From Reticulitermes lucifugus (taxonomy: Eukaryota > Arthropoda > Insecta > Blattodea > Rhinotermitidae): a DNA stretch of 64,000 bases. Both the position numbers and the translations under genes were made by a program. The notes below the pieces were generated by a model, which saw only the letters and a list, made by a program, of their open reading frames with translations, did no database searches and was not told the DNA's origin. The DNA lies in contig JAKCWW010000417.1 in assembly GCA_026260175.1 (NCBI GenBank), forward strand, positions 1-64,000, given 5' to 3'. Position 1 is the stretch's first letter. Each line of letters begins with the position of its first letter. This document shows, one piece after another, positions 22,572 to 34,797 of the stretch.

Positions 22572-22673
22572 GTACAGAGGAATAACACTTTTACCATAAT
22601 GTTGGCGGCTACTTTCTCCTAAATGCCTGTAAATTTCGAACAGTCTGCTTGGCGTTACATTCAAGACGACACA
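22572..22673 (-). repeat. Repeat family G fragment
   Basis: Minus strand encodes VVLNVTPSRLFEIYRHLGES, matching the VFWDVTPCSLVEVYRRFG peptide of this repeat family. The peptide frame is kept although no long ORF exists. Confidence 0.6.
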
Positions 22674-22699
22674 GTTCTTCCCACTACCTGTGTTGCCTG

Positions 22700-22828
22700 G
22701 GCCGGTGCGTACGGCTGAGAACCTTACCACCTTCAGGTGCCGATCGGCTGGAAATCTGGGATTCTCAACCTCCTGGAACCTTAGGAGCCTGTCCAGGCCT
22801 GTATCGAGATAGCTTTGCCTTTTACCTT
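22700..22828 (+). repeat. SINE family D, 5'-truncated, with 15-bp target duplication
   Basis: Begins at 'ggccggtgcgtacggctga', in the middle of the D body (compare 11453), and runs through 'cctggaaccttaggagcct' to a pyrimidine tail ccttttaccttt. Flanked by tacctgtgttgcctg at 22685-22699 and 22829-22843, identical. A clean example of 5' truncation on insertion. Confidence 0.9.
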
Positions 22829-22843
22829 TACCTGTGTTGCCTG

Positions 22844-24589
22844 CCACGCTACTGGCTTCTCGAATTGTTTGACGGTTGTGCAAGCCATTGACACCCATTG
22901 GGCGGTCACACACACACACACTCACACGCACAACACAGGATGTTCTCTCCAGTTCCTGGCGAACTACTCACGAGTGCCCTGGGGATATCTTTGTGATTTG
23001 TTGGGCCCCAAATGAACTTTTACATCAAGACTGTTAGAACATCTGTTTGACATCAGAGTGTTCTGCAGGTTTCTTCAGAGAAAGCGATTCAAAACGATGA
23101 AGCAAATGTTCCGCTGTCATTCACACGCATTGAAGAGTTGGTTCCGAAAGCCTAAACGTCTGGCTTGTCCGCGAAACCTTTGTCTTGTGCCTTTCACAGG
23201 GCACTTATAAGGTTCTTTGGCACAGAAGTTTACGGTATTACTCTTTTGAAAATTCATTTCCTGTTGTTGATTAATTAAGTAAACCCCATCTTGATTCAAA
23301 AGCAGAAGTTTATCATGGAACGTTCTGAAAGTTTGCTTCGATTTTAACGTTATGAAGCTAAGATTGTCAAACAAACTGCAAAACTGATCTTAAAGAAATA
23401 GGACTGGAGAGTGTGGATTGGATTCATGTTCTAGGACAGCCAGAGGCGGAATTTTGTAAAAACGGTCAAGGATTTTCAGTATCCATGAAAGGCGGCAAAC
23501 GTCTTGACGGACTGAAGAAATTTTAGCTTACCAAAAAGGATTTTTTCCTAAGAGATATTTAGTTATTCGACCACACGAGGGGTAAGGTGTGTAAGGGGAA
23601 GAGAGAGGGGAAGGGCGAGGAAGAAACTTGGTCTTGACTAGCTATTTCATGAATTTAATTTTCCTTATATCTTATGTTTAAAACTGTGTACAAAATAGTG
23701 TGTAATTCAATCAAAAATCTACTTTGTTGAAATCAAAACTTCAACTTAAACCTTTGAGAGTATGGGGAAGGTGCTGCCTAGTGCCGTTTGTCACTGCAGT
23801 CCGAAAGAATATCGCGAATTGACAATTGAACATGTAACTGCATATTACATTTTTATGGTAATGTTTGGGTCAGGTTAAGGGAGAAGAGTAAGCAGATGGG
23901 ATAAAAAGTAGCAAAGTTAGAAATATAAGAATATTCCATATGACATACTCTTAAGGTACGCGGTCTTAAAAAGGTATGTACATAAACAGTGCCAGAAGGT
24001 CCTCTTATTTAATGGTGGTGTAAAACATGGGCGAATTCATGAGAAAAGTTTGCAGAAGAAATTGCTTTCAATAACTCTCTAAAGACAACAGACATTTTCC
24101 ATTACGCACAAAGAACTCGCCTGATCAGTCTGGAGTCGGAACATGTCTTTAACTTGAGTTAGTCATGACCCTTTAGGAAATTAAACAGACATTTCAGAAA
24201 TGCTCCTAAAATCTAAATTTTATACTTGGCTCAGTTAACAGTTTTCTGCCGATCCCGGTGTAATAATGACTGCCGGGTTAATTTATTTTAAACTTTGTTT
24301 ATACTGGTCTTTAGGAATTCTTCTGTTATCGATTCAGTTATATTGACTGGTCAGAATGCAGCTTCGTTGATAGCTCGTTCCATATCAAATTGTGGCTGTA
24401 AAAGCATTATTTATGTAAAGACTTCTGACTGTAATGTTCCTCGGTCATTTCAGTCAACTACTGGTGTGCTGGTCTTACTACAATAATTTTACGGTACTTC
24501 ATGTAGCCACATAACACACATAATCTACCTCCTGCATCTTCAGCTCTTGACGCTTTGGTATAAAAGGTTAAATGAAGTACGGGTTGAAA
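22844..24589. other. Featureless; (CA)n at 22908-22930
   Basis: A short (CA)n and a purine-rich stretch near 23577-23625. An 85-residue minus frame at 23117-23374 resembles nothing known. 'ctgccgatcccggtg' at 24246 could be a tiny SINE B head fragment. Confidence 0.4.
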
Positions 24590-24601
24590 TTCAGTGTCTT
24601 T

Positions 24602-24855
24602 TTTTTAATTGCGCAAGAGCCCCTAGTGGGCCAGGCCCACCTCATCATCGAGGCTTAACGATCATACTCAGACATGCCACACTCGGTGGGACTTCTCCGG
24701 ACGAATGATCAGCCCGACGCAGAGACCTCTACTTGACTACACACAACACTCACAAGAGTAAGACATCCATGCCCCCGGCGGGATTCGAACCCACAGTCTC
24801 AGCAAGCAAACCACCGCAGACCCACGCCTTAGACCGCGCGGCCACTGGGATCGGT
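24602..24855 (-). repeat. SINE family B, full length, with target duplication
   Basis: T-rich tail, 'gtgggccaggcccacctc', 'ccacactcggtggga', B box 'gggattcgaaccc' and head 'cggccactgggatcgg'. Flanked by ttcagtgtcttt at 24590-24601 and 24856-24867 (12 bp, identical, though partly T-rich). The 81-residue frame across it is SINE-derived. Confidence 0.9.
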
Positions 24856-24867
24856 TTCAGTGTCTTT

Positions 24868-27075
24868 AATTCCAACAAACGTGGCGAGGGACGGAACTGT
24901 AGTATATTACGTATATGCTTCATAGCCATGCCACAAGCAAGACTTTTAAAAATACGTTTAAAACATACCGAATTTTAGGCCACTACAGAACATCCAAGTG
25001 ATATAATAGAACTGAGTGTTTAAAATGGAGATTAAAATTGTTTAGGTGGCGGCTAGTACTTGTTAATCAAAGAAGCAGAACCTTGTTAATTAGAATCTGG
25101 TTTCGAAGATAATGTCAGCGGTGTTGTTTTGAGTTTTCTAACGATAAGTACGAACGTTTAAATTCGGATTATTTTAAGTTTAAAATATTCGCCATACTGA
25201 AATACCCTTTCTCACTGTTTCATTTACCGATGTTTATAACATAGCGCTTGACCTCCGAATCTACTCTATATCCTCTGAGAGATACACTTTGTCTGCCGAG
25301 ATCTACTGAAAAACTCAGACCCCTTCGAGGACAAACCTCACATCGATGTCGGCACTACGATTTGTTCGTCCTAAGTCGGTTACTTTAATCTTTATTGAAT
25401 GCAAATTTTAACAGTCATTGCCGTATGATGGTCTATGATTCGCATTCTTGCTCCTTTGGGCAGCTTTACTGCGTTAGAAAAATCCATTTGACAACCTCAA
25501 AGAGAATATCGCGTGGAAATTCCGTCGTTTTTGTTGTTTGGTCTTTGTGATGTGAAGCGTCACACAGCGCCTCTTTCAGAAGTACTTTTATCGAAAACCA
25601 GCGCACGTTGCGTCTGATTCTTCTGAGTCTCTGACATTAACAGAGTTTTTTAATTACTGCCCGCTGATTAAGTCGGGTAAGGCCTTTTGAAATGTTCTTG
25701 CCGATTTGTTGTTAGGTTTATTTAACTATTCCGTGTCCAGAGATGTGAGAACGAATCGGTAAATCAGGTCCGAATTGTTGTTGATTGGGAGACAGGAGGT
25801 TGCATATGTGCATTACATTATCACATTTCACTCTGGTGTACTGTACATTTAGTGTTTATTTTCACTACCACAATCAATGACATGTATAGGTCGTGTAATA
25901 CAGTGGTCACTCGTTTGGAGCATTAAAACACTAGGATTGCTAAATCGAATCTCATTCGAAGCATTGAGTCATGTCCGCGTTTTCCATTTTTAAACTCCTG
26001 GTTATTTCGAAGGCTTTAATAGACGAATTAATAGCTAAAACAATCTTAGAAAGTGTCTGAAAGAATATTGTTTTTGAAATTAATAACTAATACAGTCAAA
26101 TTTCTCTCGTAATATTCTTAAAATTGTATGCTTTTTAATGCAAAACAAACCCTTTCAGGAAGTTGTTTGGTGTCAATGACATTAAGTGTCTTTTTAACAA
26201 ACCTTCAAGTACATGAGTCTCAGATTTTATAAAGATAAGCTAGATAGAGTGCTTCAAGTACTTTAATTATTTCTAGCCAGCCACGTCGAAGTGTTTCTCC
26301 TACACGTGCTGCTAAACCGCAGTGTCGCTTTGCCTATTTTTATGGCGCAGACTATGACGACCAAATTTATGACGAGCATCTCGCAAGATAACGGCGTCTC
26401 TCTCAGTGCTACAAACTGTCATTTACAGGCCATTATATTTGGGTGGTAATATAGACACATGTTGCTTTGTCACCAGTTTCCATACTTGTGCTTACTACAA
26501 TATGGGAATAGTTGGCAAGAGCGCGCAAGTAATAGACAACAGAGGAATGTGCTAATTACAGAACTTTAATGATGGTAGATAATAGTAGATAGTGAGGTTT
26601 TGAGCGGAGTGTTTCACTGGGACACTTAGTTGTGTTCGCTGCACTTAAATCACACCTGCTAATGCAGATAGCGCAATTGAAATGCCGTGTAGAAAATTAA
26701 TGCTGTATAATTCACTCAACCAGACTGATGGCCTTTATTGACTTTATATGATTCATGCTTGTGAACTCGAATCACTTGTGTAAGGTGATCAGCTTGTGCG
26801 TTACTTTCTTGAGCAACTCATTTAATAATAATGTCTATAGAAACCAGAGAAATGAGTGGATTTTCCGCCTTGATATCGAGTTACAGGCAATAAGAATAGG
26901 CTTGACAAAAAAGGAGCCAAACCAATGTCACTCAAAGTTCTATGTATCGAATGAATGCTCCTCAGCTGTAACTAAACTAGACATTTATTGTCAATTCTTG
27001 CCGCCTATTGTCATATAGGCCTATTCTTACTACGAGTTCAAGGTTACACTTCATTGAGCATAGGAAACAAGACTC
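24868..27075. other. No recognisable feature
   Basis: No repeat boxes or LINE peptides seen. An 87-residue plus frame at 26755-27018 has no recognisable motif. Confidence 0.45.
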
Positions 27076-27740
27076 AAATTAACTCCATTGGGCAGAGTCT
27101 TTTTGAGCGTTTAATACACCATCAGATTGTCAAATAATTCTCCGCAATTTATGGAACCTGAATTTTTATTACTGTTTTCGAACGTGACGGCAAATTGTCC
27201 CTGTCTTAAGCCAGATAAGCACAAACTACGCTGTTCATCCTATTTCTTTAACGTTCATCTTAATGTTATCCTCCCATCTAGGCCTTGAATTTTTGAGCTG
27301 CTTATTCACGTACGTTTCAGCCATCAGAACCTTACACATGCGTGTCACACTCTCCGCTCATGTCATGTTCTCAGTCTGGTCGCCCTAATAACGTGTGGCA
27401 AGGAATAAAATTAATGAATTTCCTCATTGTACAATTTTCTCTGTCCTTCTGCCACGCCTTCTCTTGTGTGTAAACATCTTCCTCAATACCCCTTTCTTGC
27501 ACATCCTAGATTTATTTCGTTCCTTTAATGTAAGAGACAAAGTATCACACCCATACAAAGCAACAGGTAATATTTAATCCTCTATACATTCTTTAGGTAG
27601 CCAATGCGTCAAGAGATTCTGGATCACAAAGTAAAAAGCATTCTCCGAATTTAATTTGTTCTTAATTTATGTGTGTAACCAGTACTGATTTTTGATGTCA
27701 TTCCAAAGTATTCCATCTTTGACACATTTTCAAGGGCTTT
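27076..27740 (-). repeat. LINE family E, diverged 3' region
   Basis: 'aactccattgggcagagtc' at the left end is the family's 3' terminus; 'tttatggaacctgaa', 'atcctcccatctaggcctt', 'gtaagagacaaagtatcaca' and 'ggtagccaatgcgtcaag' follow in LINE E order. Strongly diverged, with no open frame of note. Confidence 0.6.
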
Positions 27741-28224
27741 AACACCTTTAGGAAATAAGGCACAAGGCATAAGAATATACGCGGTTTCTTAAATGTGTGG
27801 GATTCTGACAAATGTATGGGATTATGACAAATATATGTGATGTTGGCAAATCATGACAATAATCTACAGTTGTTTAACCGGTAAATCTAGCAGGGAAATG
27901 AACTGTGAAATTTCAAGGGAATACAAAATAAGTATTCGTGTCTAAATAGCAATATTTTCTACAATGTGAATGCGCCCGACTATTTCGAGACAGCCTTTAG
28001 TTTATACCCTACAAAGTATTCTAAATGTCATATTATATACCATAGCTATACGTACTACCTGCTGTAACAACGACGTACGCTGCATTTTCTCTAGTCAGTG
28101 CAGTTTTAAGTGTTCTGTAAAATTTTCACAAAAAATGCAGATTATTTCCCTGTACATATTTACAGTAGTTTTTGGATTGCAGACGGGCCGTTTTCTTTCA
28201 GAAGTGGGAACCGAAATTTTATAC

Positions 28225-28276
28225 ATATATATCTGAGGACCTGTTAGTTTCTCAGGAGTCTGCTCCATGGAGTTAG
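28225..28276 (+). repeat. LINE family E, 3' terminus
   Basis: 'gaggacctgttagtttctca' and 'tgctccatggagttagt' are the reverse complement of the left end of the 7306 copy. It runs directly into a (TA/CA)n microsatellite, consistent with a LINE 3' tail seeding a simple repeat. Confidence 0.65.
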
Positions 28277-28287
28277 TGTATATATAC

Positions 28288-28318
<31 letters not shown>

Positions 28319-28325
28319 CATATAT
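28277..28325. repeat. (TATA/CATA)n microsatellite
   Basis: Alternating TATATA and CATA units directly after the LINE E terminus. Confidence 0.9.
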
Positions 28326-30424
28326 GAAAATTTAAATTGGTACATCTTTTCTCCGATCGTATTATCCGGTTTTCCCGTGTTAGTATAATTCCACCAACGA
28401 TCCATATCCAGCTTCATATTAATGCTACACGTATCAGCAAGAAAAGCGGGCGCAGTCTGGGAACATTCAAACAAAATAATGCTCTATCGCACATAGGGGA
28501 GTCCTGGACAGGAAAAGTAATTTCACATCGTGCGTCTTCAAAGAGCTAAAATTACCTTTTTGGGGATCGTCGTTTCAGTAAATGAATAGATAAATAAGTA
28601 AATAAATAGTAATAAATGAAAATATATTATATGAAGTATCACGGTCGTTTTGATGTTGATGTCGAATTAAATTTGCCATCACATATCTCACTTCGAGTAA
28701 AATGGCATCAGGCTGTTGGGATAGCCGCAGAAATATAAACTTTATGAAATGTTTCAGCTCAACAACAAATACAAATATAACGCATTGTTGCATTTCCATG
28801 GCAAAGCGTCGGTAGGACTATATATGTTGTTAAAAGTTACATTATATAGGTCTAAAATGCAAAGAAATCATACGTTTGAGTTTCCATTGCAACAAGGTTT
28901 AGCTCAACAACAAAACTGAAAATTCGCCTTTGCGTTTCCGTGGCAAGATTGGTTACGCGGACACGCCACACTGTTAAGTCAAAAGTACATTGCCTGTCTT
29001 GCTACTGGTTTAACGAATAATCACTTTGGTTAGAAGTGTTTAATTTAATGACTAAATATCTGTAAGATGCAAGGGGTGCATTTTAGTGAAAAACAAAGAT
29101 GCCTGTAACAGTTTCAGATACTGAATTGTAATATTAATTAAGTAATATTAATTAAGTTAAATACTGTATTCTAAAGGATGATGGGTAGAATTCTTAAAAT
29201 AAAAAACGAATTAATAAAACATGGATGTGGAGAAATTGTTGCTTACGTTATGAGCACAATATTCGATATTTCTTATTAATATTGTGATATGTCGCGATAG
29301 GCTATGTGTTTTTATTTACATTTGCACTTCAAATCATAAAATTTGGAAGGATGTTGGAAACCTTCACAGTTGTACTATTACTTAAAATTATCTGCCGCTT
29401 TGGAAGTGTTAATACTGGAAGACTTAACGGCAGGCAAGACAATAAACGTCTACTATGTCATTTTGACGTGAAGTTTTGAGGAAAGTGTGAAAAAGGGTGA
29501 CTTTTTCTGACAGGAAAGTTGGGACAAACCCAGTGTTTTATCATTAACAAAGAACGATGTTGGAGGGAACAGGAACAAGCACGAGGAGTAAGATCAAAAG
29601 ATGAAGACGTAGTCACTCCAGTATATTGCTGTGGGAGTAGTGCAGTAGGGACCAGCAACGAGGAAGGCATGTATCACCGACAAACAAAGGCAATGCTAGC
29701 AAACAGGCATTCAGGGAGATGGATGGTAGAAAATGAATAAAACTACAGCTAAGACTTGTTTAAACATCACTGGCGTTTTATTTACTTCAGTGTGACAATA
29801 CTACAACCCTCGTTAGCGCGTGCCGTATTTTGAGAAGTAGAAATGAAGTATAGGAATACCAATAGAGATATATGCTATTTAAAAAGATAATGAAACACTG
29901 AACGTTTGCATAACGTCACCTAAATTGTGCACTGAATTCAGTTCCTGCCTCGCAGTAAAAGTCTCCATTAGAAAGATGAATCTGTTAATGCTGCATGGGG
30001 AAATATTTTCATTTATTTTGAGAATCATAAGAAAAACGTTACTACGCTCTTTGACAGATGCAGAAACTCTTAATTTTACAGCAGGTGGCACATACAGTTA
30101 CCTACGGACTTAAACCTTTTCTTTCCTCTAACAGTATTTTCTTTTCACTTCAGGTACAAGTAAGCACTTTAATACGCTTCTGACATAAAGAATAAAAGTT
30201 TCATTTTTGTAATTTTAACAGAGGGCATCTCTATATATGTATATCAGTAATTCAGTATATTAAAGCTGGTACAATCAACACAATTATTCTTTATTATAAC
30301 AACATTATTTATTTTTATAAGCGCAAGAATTTTTTTTCTTGGAGGAGATGATGATGTAACTGGATTTTACTCAGACTGTTGGGAGAAGATGGTTTCAGAC
30401 TAATAGCACAAACGATCATAAAAT
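28326..30424. other. No recognisable feature
   Basis: An AAAT/AGAT-rich run at about 28580-28612 and a local duplication of taatattaattaag near 29130-29155. A 73-residue plus frame at 29519-29740 shows no known motif. Confidence 0.45.
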
Positions 30425-31015
30425 AAAAGAACCTCGAGAGTGGCCCAAGGATTTCACCGAAGTTGCAATGACTGCCTTAAAGAAGGAGCCAAATCTGCAA
30501 AATGCCGCGACCATCGCACGATCAGCCTCATCGCACGTGCAGCAAAGTTGGCAGCGAGGACACTTAGAAGAAGGATTGAAAAGAAAATTGAGGACATACT
30601 TGGAGAAGATCAGTTTGGATTTAGAAGAGGAAAAGGAAGTAGGTATTCAACTGGGATGCTGAGAATAATACCAGAAAGAACTTTCGACATACATGAGGAA
30701 TTGTGGGCTTGCTTCATACTCGTACACTAGCAGAAGTCATTTGACCTTGTCAACTGGACCAAATTAATGCAGATCGTAAAGGAAACTTGTATCGACTGGC
30801 GCGAAAGAAGATTGATTAGAAGATTGTACATGGATCAGAGTGTTAAACTAAGACTTGACCAAGGGGAGACAAGAAGTGTGATGACTGGAAGAGAAGTTAG
30901 ACAAGGATGCTGTTTGTCACCGATTTTATTCAGCTTGTACAGCGAATACCTTACGAAAGAAACTCTCGAAGAATTTGGAGTATTCGAAATAGGAGGACAA
31001 GTAATTGCAAGGTTT
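30425..31015 (+). pseudogene. LINE family L2 reverse transcriptase fragment
   Basis: Plus strand carries reverse transcriptase blocks in order: RTISLIARAAKLAARTLRRR, then GEDQFGFRRGKG at 30604-30640, after a frame break a KETCIDWRERRLIRRLYMDQ segment, RLDQGETRSV, and VRQGCCLSPILFSLYSEYL near 30895-30950. These correspond to palm and finger motifs of the L2-type LINE (the GxxQGxxxSPxLFxLY motif is explicit). The homology stops after EIGGQVI at about 31005, immediately before the YADD catalytic box should appear. A stop near 30730 splits the frame. Truncated and dead. Confidence 0.85.
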
Positions 31016-31475
31016 GCAATCTTTCAGTTCAGACATATTACAAAAAAATCTTCATCTCCACATATCTCTTCAACAAATCACATTATTTTTATATCTTCAA
31101 AACAATACCACATTACAGTTACTAATATAAATGTCAGAGGATTATACAAAAATCATTTCACCATATAAGACAATTATAACCTACATATTACATAACTGAA
31201 AATATATTCTACAATAATAATTCATTCAACCAAACCCGTGAATCTACACTACAAAATCTTCGAAAAGTAATATTATATACCATGATCGAGCACCTTACCT
31301 AATATAACCTAACACTGGCAAAGATAGAACTCCAAACAGCTGCAATACCTCTTACTGCAAGATTTATTTCTATAAGATAACCTTACATATTACTAGCATT
31401 TTATGTGAAAATAAGATTTGATTCCTTTTTAGAGTACTTTATGCTGATAATTTCCTCACAAGTATTTCGAACGTA

Positions 31476-31530
31476 GTGTGTATTACCTGAAGATGGCCAA
31501 GTTGGCCGAAATATTTCGTGAAGAACACTA
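31476..31530 (+). ncRNA. Hammerhead-like motif 1
   Basis: CTGAAGA at 31487-31493, U at 31494, a 5-bp stem GGCCA/TGGCC with 3-nt loop, GAAA at 31508-31511. After a short A...UC segment, gtgaagaacact can partly pair with agtgtgtattac upstream as stem I. Stem III is minimal. It follows the L2 fragment after AT-rich sequence. Activity not demonstrable from sequence. Confidence 0.5.
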
Positions 31531-31810
31531 AATCTCTGAAAATATTAAAAAGGATTTTGTTGTGACTGACGGATTACTTCACTGTACTTTGAGGAAAACG
31601 TTATTAGGAAGGAGAGGGAGAAAATTACACAATGAGGAACATCATAATTTATGCTTATAATGTGGTATTGTTAGGCTGCTTATTTGAAGGAGAATTAGAA
31701 GCGCATAGCATGTAATGTGCTTTGCAGAGATAAAATTGTGTAAAACCCTCAAGGCAAATACCTTTTGAAAGAGAGGACCAGGTGAGACGAAGATATAAAT
31801 TCTGTCTCAG

Positions 31811-31913
31811 CAGTGGCGAATTCTCATCCGGAGGTCAGATCTGGAGGAATGGTACAATGCCACATTGTGTACCCTTCCGCTAGACCTGACCTCCGGATCA
31901 GAATTCGCCACTG
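31811..31913. mobile_element. 103-bp palindromic hAT-like MITE
   Basis: Termini CAGTGGCGAATTCT...AGAATTCGCCACTG. The arms of about 50 nt are complementary with a few mismatches, meeting near 31858-31868. CAGTGGCG ends are typical of hAT elements. The flanking 8-mers tgtctcag and gttcttag agree at 5 positions, so the expected 8-bp duplication is at best decayed. Confidence 0.75.
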
Positions 31914-32985
31914 GTTCTTAGGTAAATACAAGACTTTACAGTTAGTATCAGGATTTCACTCACTGCGTTTCAAGAAGATGCTGGAAGTACTCGTATTTTC
32001 TTTCGGCTTGAACTTCTATTATGTTGTTTATTGCAAGTCGAAGTTTCAAAAATAAGAGAGCCAAGAGGATGTTAATAAGCAACAGGAGTCAGATATATTT
32101 ACGACCCTATGGATTATCTAATCACAGACAGTGTCCAGCTAGCCTATGACAGGTCTGGCGACCTGTGAATTCGGTGCTGAAACTTAAGAGTTTTGAAAAA
32201 TACCAACTTCCTTTACCGGGTTAGTGTCTATCAGCTGTTCAAAGAGGGCAATGTGCTCAGAGTTTGTTGAACTGCGAGGGTATAAATTTTACACGACAAA
32301 GGTCAATGTATCTACTCCTTCGTGCACTTGTACTGGATGAAAGTAGACTTCAGTTTATGTTCTTTGAGATAAACTTTTAAGAGAGTTTAAATACAAGGCC
32401 AATTGGTGGGTAAGAGTGTAACTCCAGGCATTCCGAACTTCACCACTAGAGGGACGTAAGTAGTCCACTGCGAGTTCAGTCGCTATACCTGTGGGAAAGG
32501 GCCCCAGGCACGCACTGGGAAAGAGTGGGTGTTGCGCCGGGTCACTCGATAATCGGTTTGAGATGTTTCGAAATTAAGCAGTGCTGTCATCTTAGACCCT
32601 TGAAGATGAGACCATTACGTTGACTCTAAACTTGAGAAAACGATTACCTAGTGACGCGGCGCCACATTGCGGGGGGGGGGACCTCAGTTTTATATGGTGA
32701 ATGTTTAATGAAACACAATTAAAAATAATTGCTAATTTGACCTGTGGGATAGCCGTAGTGCAGCAATGCAATGTAGCCTTTACTAAAAGTAAATGGGCAT
32801 CAGGATACTGAGAACTGAAAAGTGTGTATGTAGAAGTGCGCACTTACTCCAAATTGATCTGCATTTTTGCAGATCTTTTAACACTGCCTGTTGCATTGTT
32901 GTTAGTTGGCGGATCTGTTCTCTCGGTTGAAGTGCACTGTTTATAATAAAATATTTTTTTGAGAGACAGCTGCAATTATGCACAG
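31914..32985. other. No recognisable feature; poly-G run near 32670
   Basis: Higher GC around 32440-32680 but no frame or repeat I can name. An 11-12 nt G run occurs at about 32670. Confidence 0.4.
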
Positions 32986-32989
32986 CAGC

Positions 32990-33230
32990 AGTGGCGTAGC
33001 TAGAACGAGGCGAGTGGTGCGACCGCCCCGGACAGCAGAATTGAAAGGGCAGCAAAATTAACATTTCAAATAAAAAAATTGATTTTTTGCGCTCAACAAA
33101 TGTTAAATTACTGACAAAATATAAGTAAATTCAATAAATAATTGCGACTAATTTAAAGTTCATAATTTATGTTAGTGACGGCCATTGTGATTACTTGCCC
33201 CGGGTGCCAAAAAACCTAGTTACGCCACTG
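32990..33230. mobile_element. hAT-type MITE, 241 bp
   Basis: Terminal inverted repeats CAGTGGCGTAGCTAG and CTAGTTACGCCACTG (one mismatch over 15 nt). Flanking 8-mers cacagcag (32982-32989) and cacaacat (33231-33238) agree at 6 positions, as expected for an aged hAT target duplication. No transposase inside. Confidence 0.82.
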
Positions 33231-33239
33231 CACAACATT

Positions 33240-34466
33240 TAATTTTTTCGACTTTATAATAGCTAGGCGCCGTTATAAGCATACGAAAATAATAACCTGA
33301 TGAAAGGGGGAACACAGGTGCAACGGGTAATCATGAAAGATAGCGATAACATAGGCAACATTATAGTATGAGATGATGAATATGACCTAGTTGCTGGGGA
33401 CGTTTCGTAAAATGGCTTGTAAGGTTTGTCACAGTGGTCCTATACACTAGTTATATTGTACAACCGAAGTGTTATCTAAGTATCTCAAAACAGCTGGGAT
33501 GCATGTCATTATATGAACTTAGAGCATTATGTAATCTTGCGCGATACCAAAAAAAACGTTTTGAAAACTTTTCTGTCTCAGGAAAGTTAGGAACATATCC
33601 TGGTACTGATGTAATAGTAAAGACATGCAGTGACTTCAAGCAGGACAGCTGTTATAGTCTTCATCTCCGGCGCAGGTACGTATTACTTTACGTCACCATT
33701 CCTTAAAAACTAGCCTGTGTAGAATGTTTTAAACGCTATCTCCGAAGTGATGGGTTTTATGGAACATAGTATCCTTCCGATCTTCTGTTATCGTTGTAAG
33801 TTGATATCATATTTATTTTCGATCTCATTGCGGAAGATTGGTTCCGTTCTTTCCTGTTTCAATAACATTATATTTGAAAATTATCTTAAGAATCTTCACT
33901 GTTTGTGTCTTTTTAAAAGCAAATGTTCTCATATATTATCCCAAATATAGAAACATTTGTCTTCCACAAATTTCGTTTTGACAACTGATCTTATGTCTGC
34001 GTTGCTAGATAAAAGTTAGCTATGTATAATAGCATCAAGACAGTCCGTACGAGTTTTGGAATACTGTTATTACTGCAGTAGTACTGATTATTACAGAATT
34101 ATAATCACCAACACCTGAACGCCGAGGTGTGATGGTCGGTTTGTTTTATAAAGGGCGGTATATATTTCGGATCTCTACCGGAACACAGGCTATCATATTT
34201 GTGTCAGTCTCATTGCAAATAATGGGATAGTATAGTAACCCGACAGAGGAGACCTTAGTTACCTCCGTCATCCTCTCATTTCTTCATACACAGCCACCCT
34301 CTTAGCATTGCTATATAACCGTTACGGTTGACATGATAAAGGTAAAGTTAAATAAACTTGTCTCTATGTATGCCACTAAGCCATATGTGTGAGTGGGAGG
34401 TTAACTCCGCTCATTCATAACCTCGGCACTCGTTATAATACTACTACTACTAATAATAATAATAAT
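33240..34466. other. Featureless; (CTA)n(ATA)n at 34438-34466
   Basis: Short frames only. The trinucleotide run abuts the Tigger-like element that follows. Confidence 0.45.
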
Positions 34467-34469
34467 GTA

Positions 34470-34654
34470 GAGTCAAACCCGGTTATAACGACATCGGTTT
34501 TTATGACACCTCGCCTATAAAGTCAGACATTCTTTGGTGCCAATTAATTCCTCACTGTTAACCATAACATTATACTTCTCGGTTATAACGACACTTGTTT
34601 ATAACGACGCAAAATATTCAGTCCCTTTCGTGTCGTTATGACCCAGTTCGACTG
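34470..34654. mobile_element. pogo/Tigger-like MITE, 185 bp
   Basis: Left end gagtcaaacccggttataa and right end, reverse complemented, cagtcgaactgggtcataa: inverted repeats of about 24 nt with a few differences, continuing CGACA. Flanked by TA at 34468-34469 and 34655-34656. Internal copies of ggttataacgaca-like sequence (34580-34605) add symmetry. No transposase. Confidence 0.82.
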
Positions 34655-34797
34655 TAATTGCTGAGTCACATTAAAGTGCAGTGACGTGCCTGCAGACACC
34701 AAGTTTCTGCAGTGCATACTCGTATACCTTATATTAATCTTAAGTTGTACATTGTTGATGAGATAATAAACTTAAATTCTTATTATTTACCATACAT

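Noticed and set aside
32560-32600. Possible 5S rRNA-derived sequence (gaaattaagcagtg)
   Set aside because: Only a short resemblance to the 5S internal region; the flanking 5S sequence is absent.
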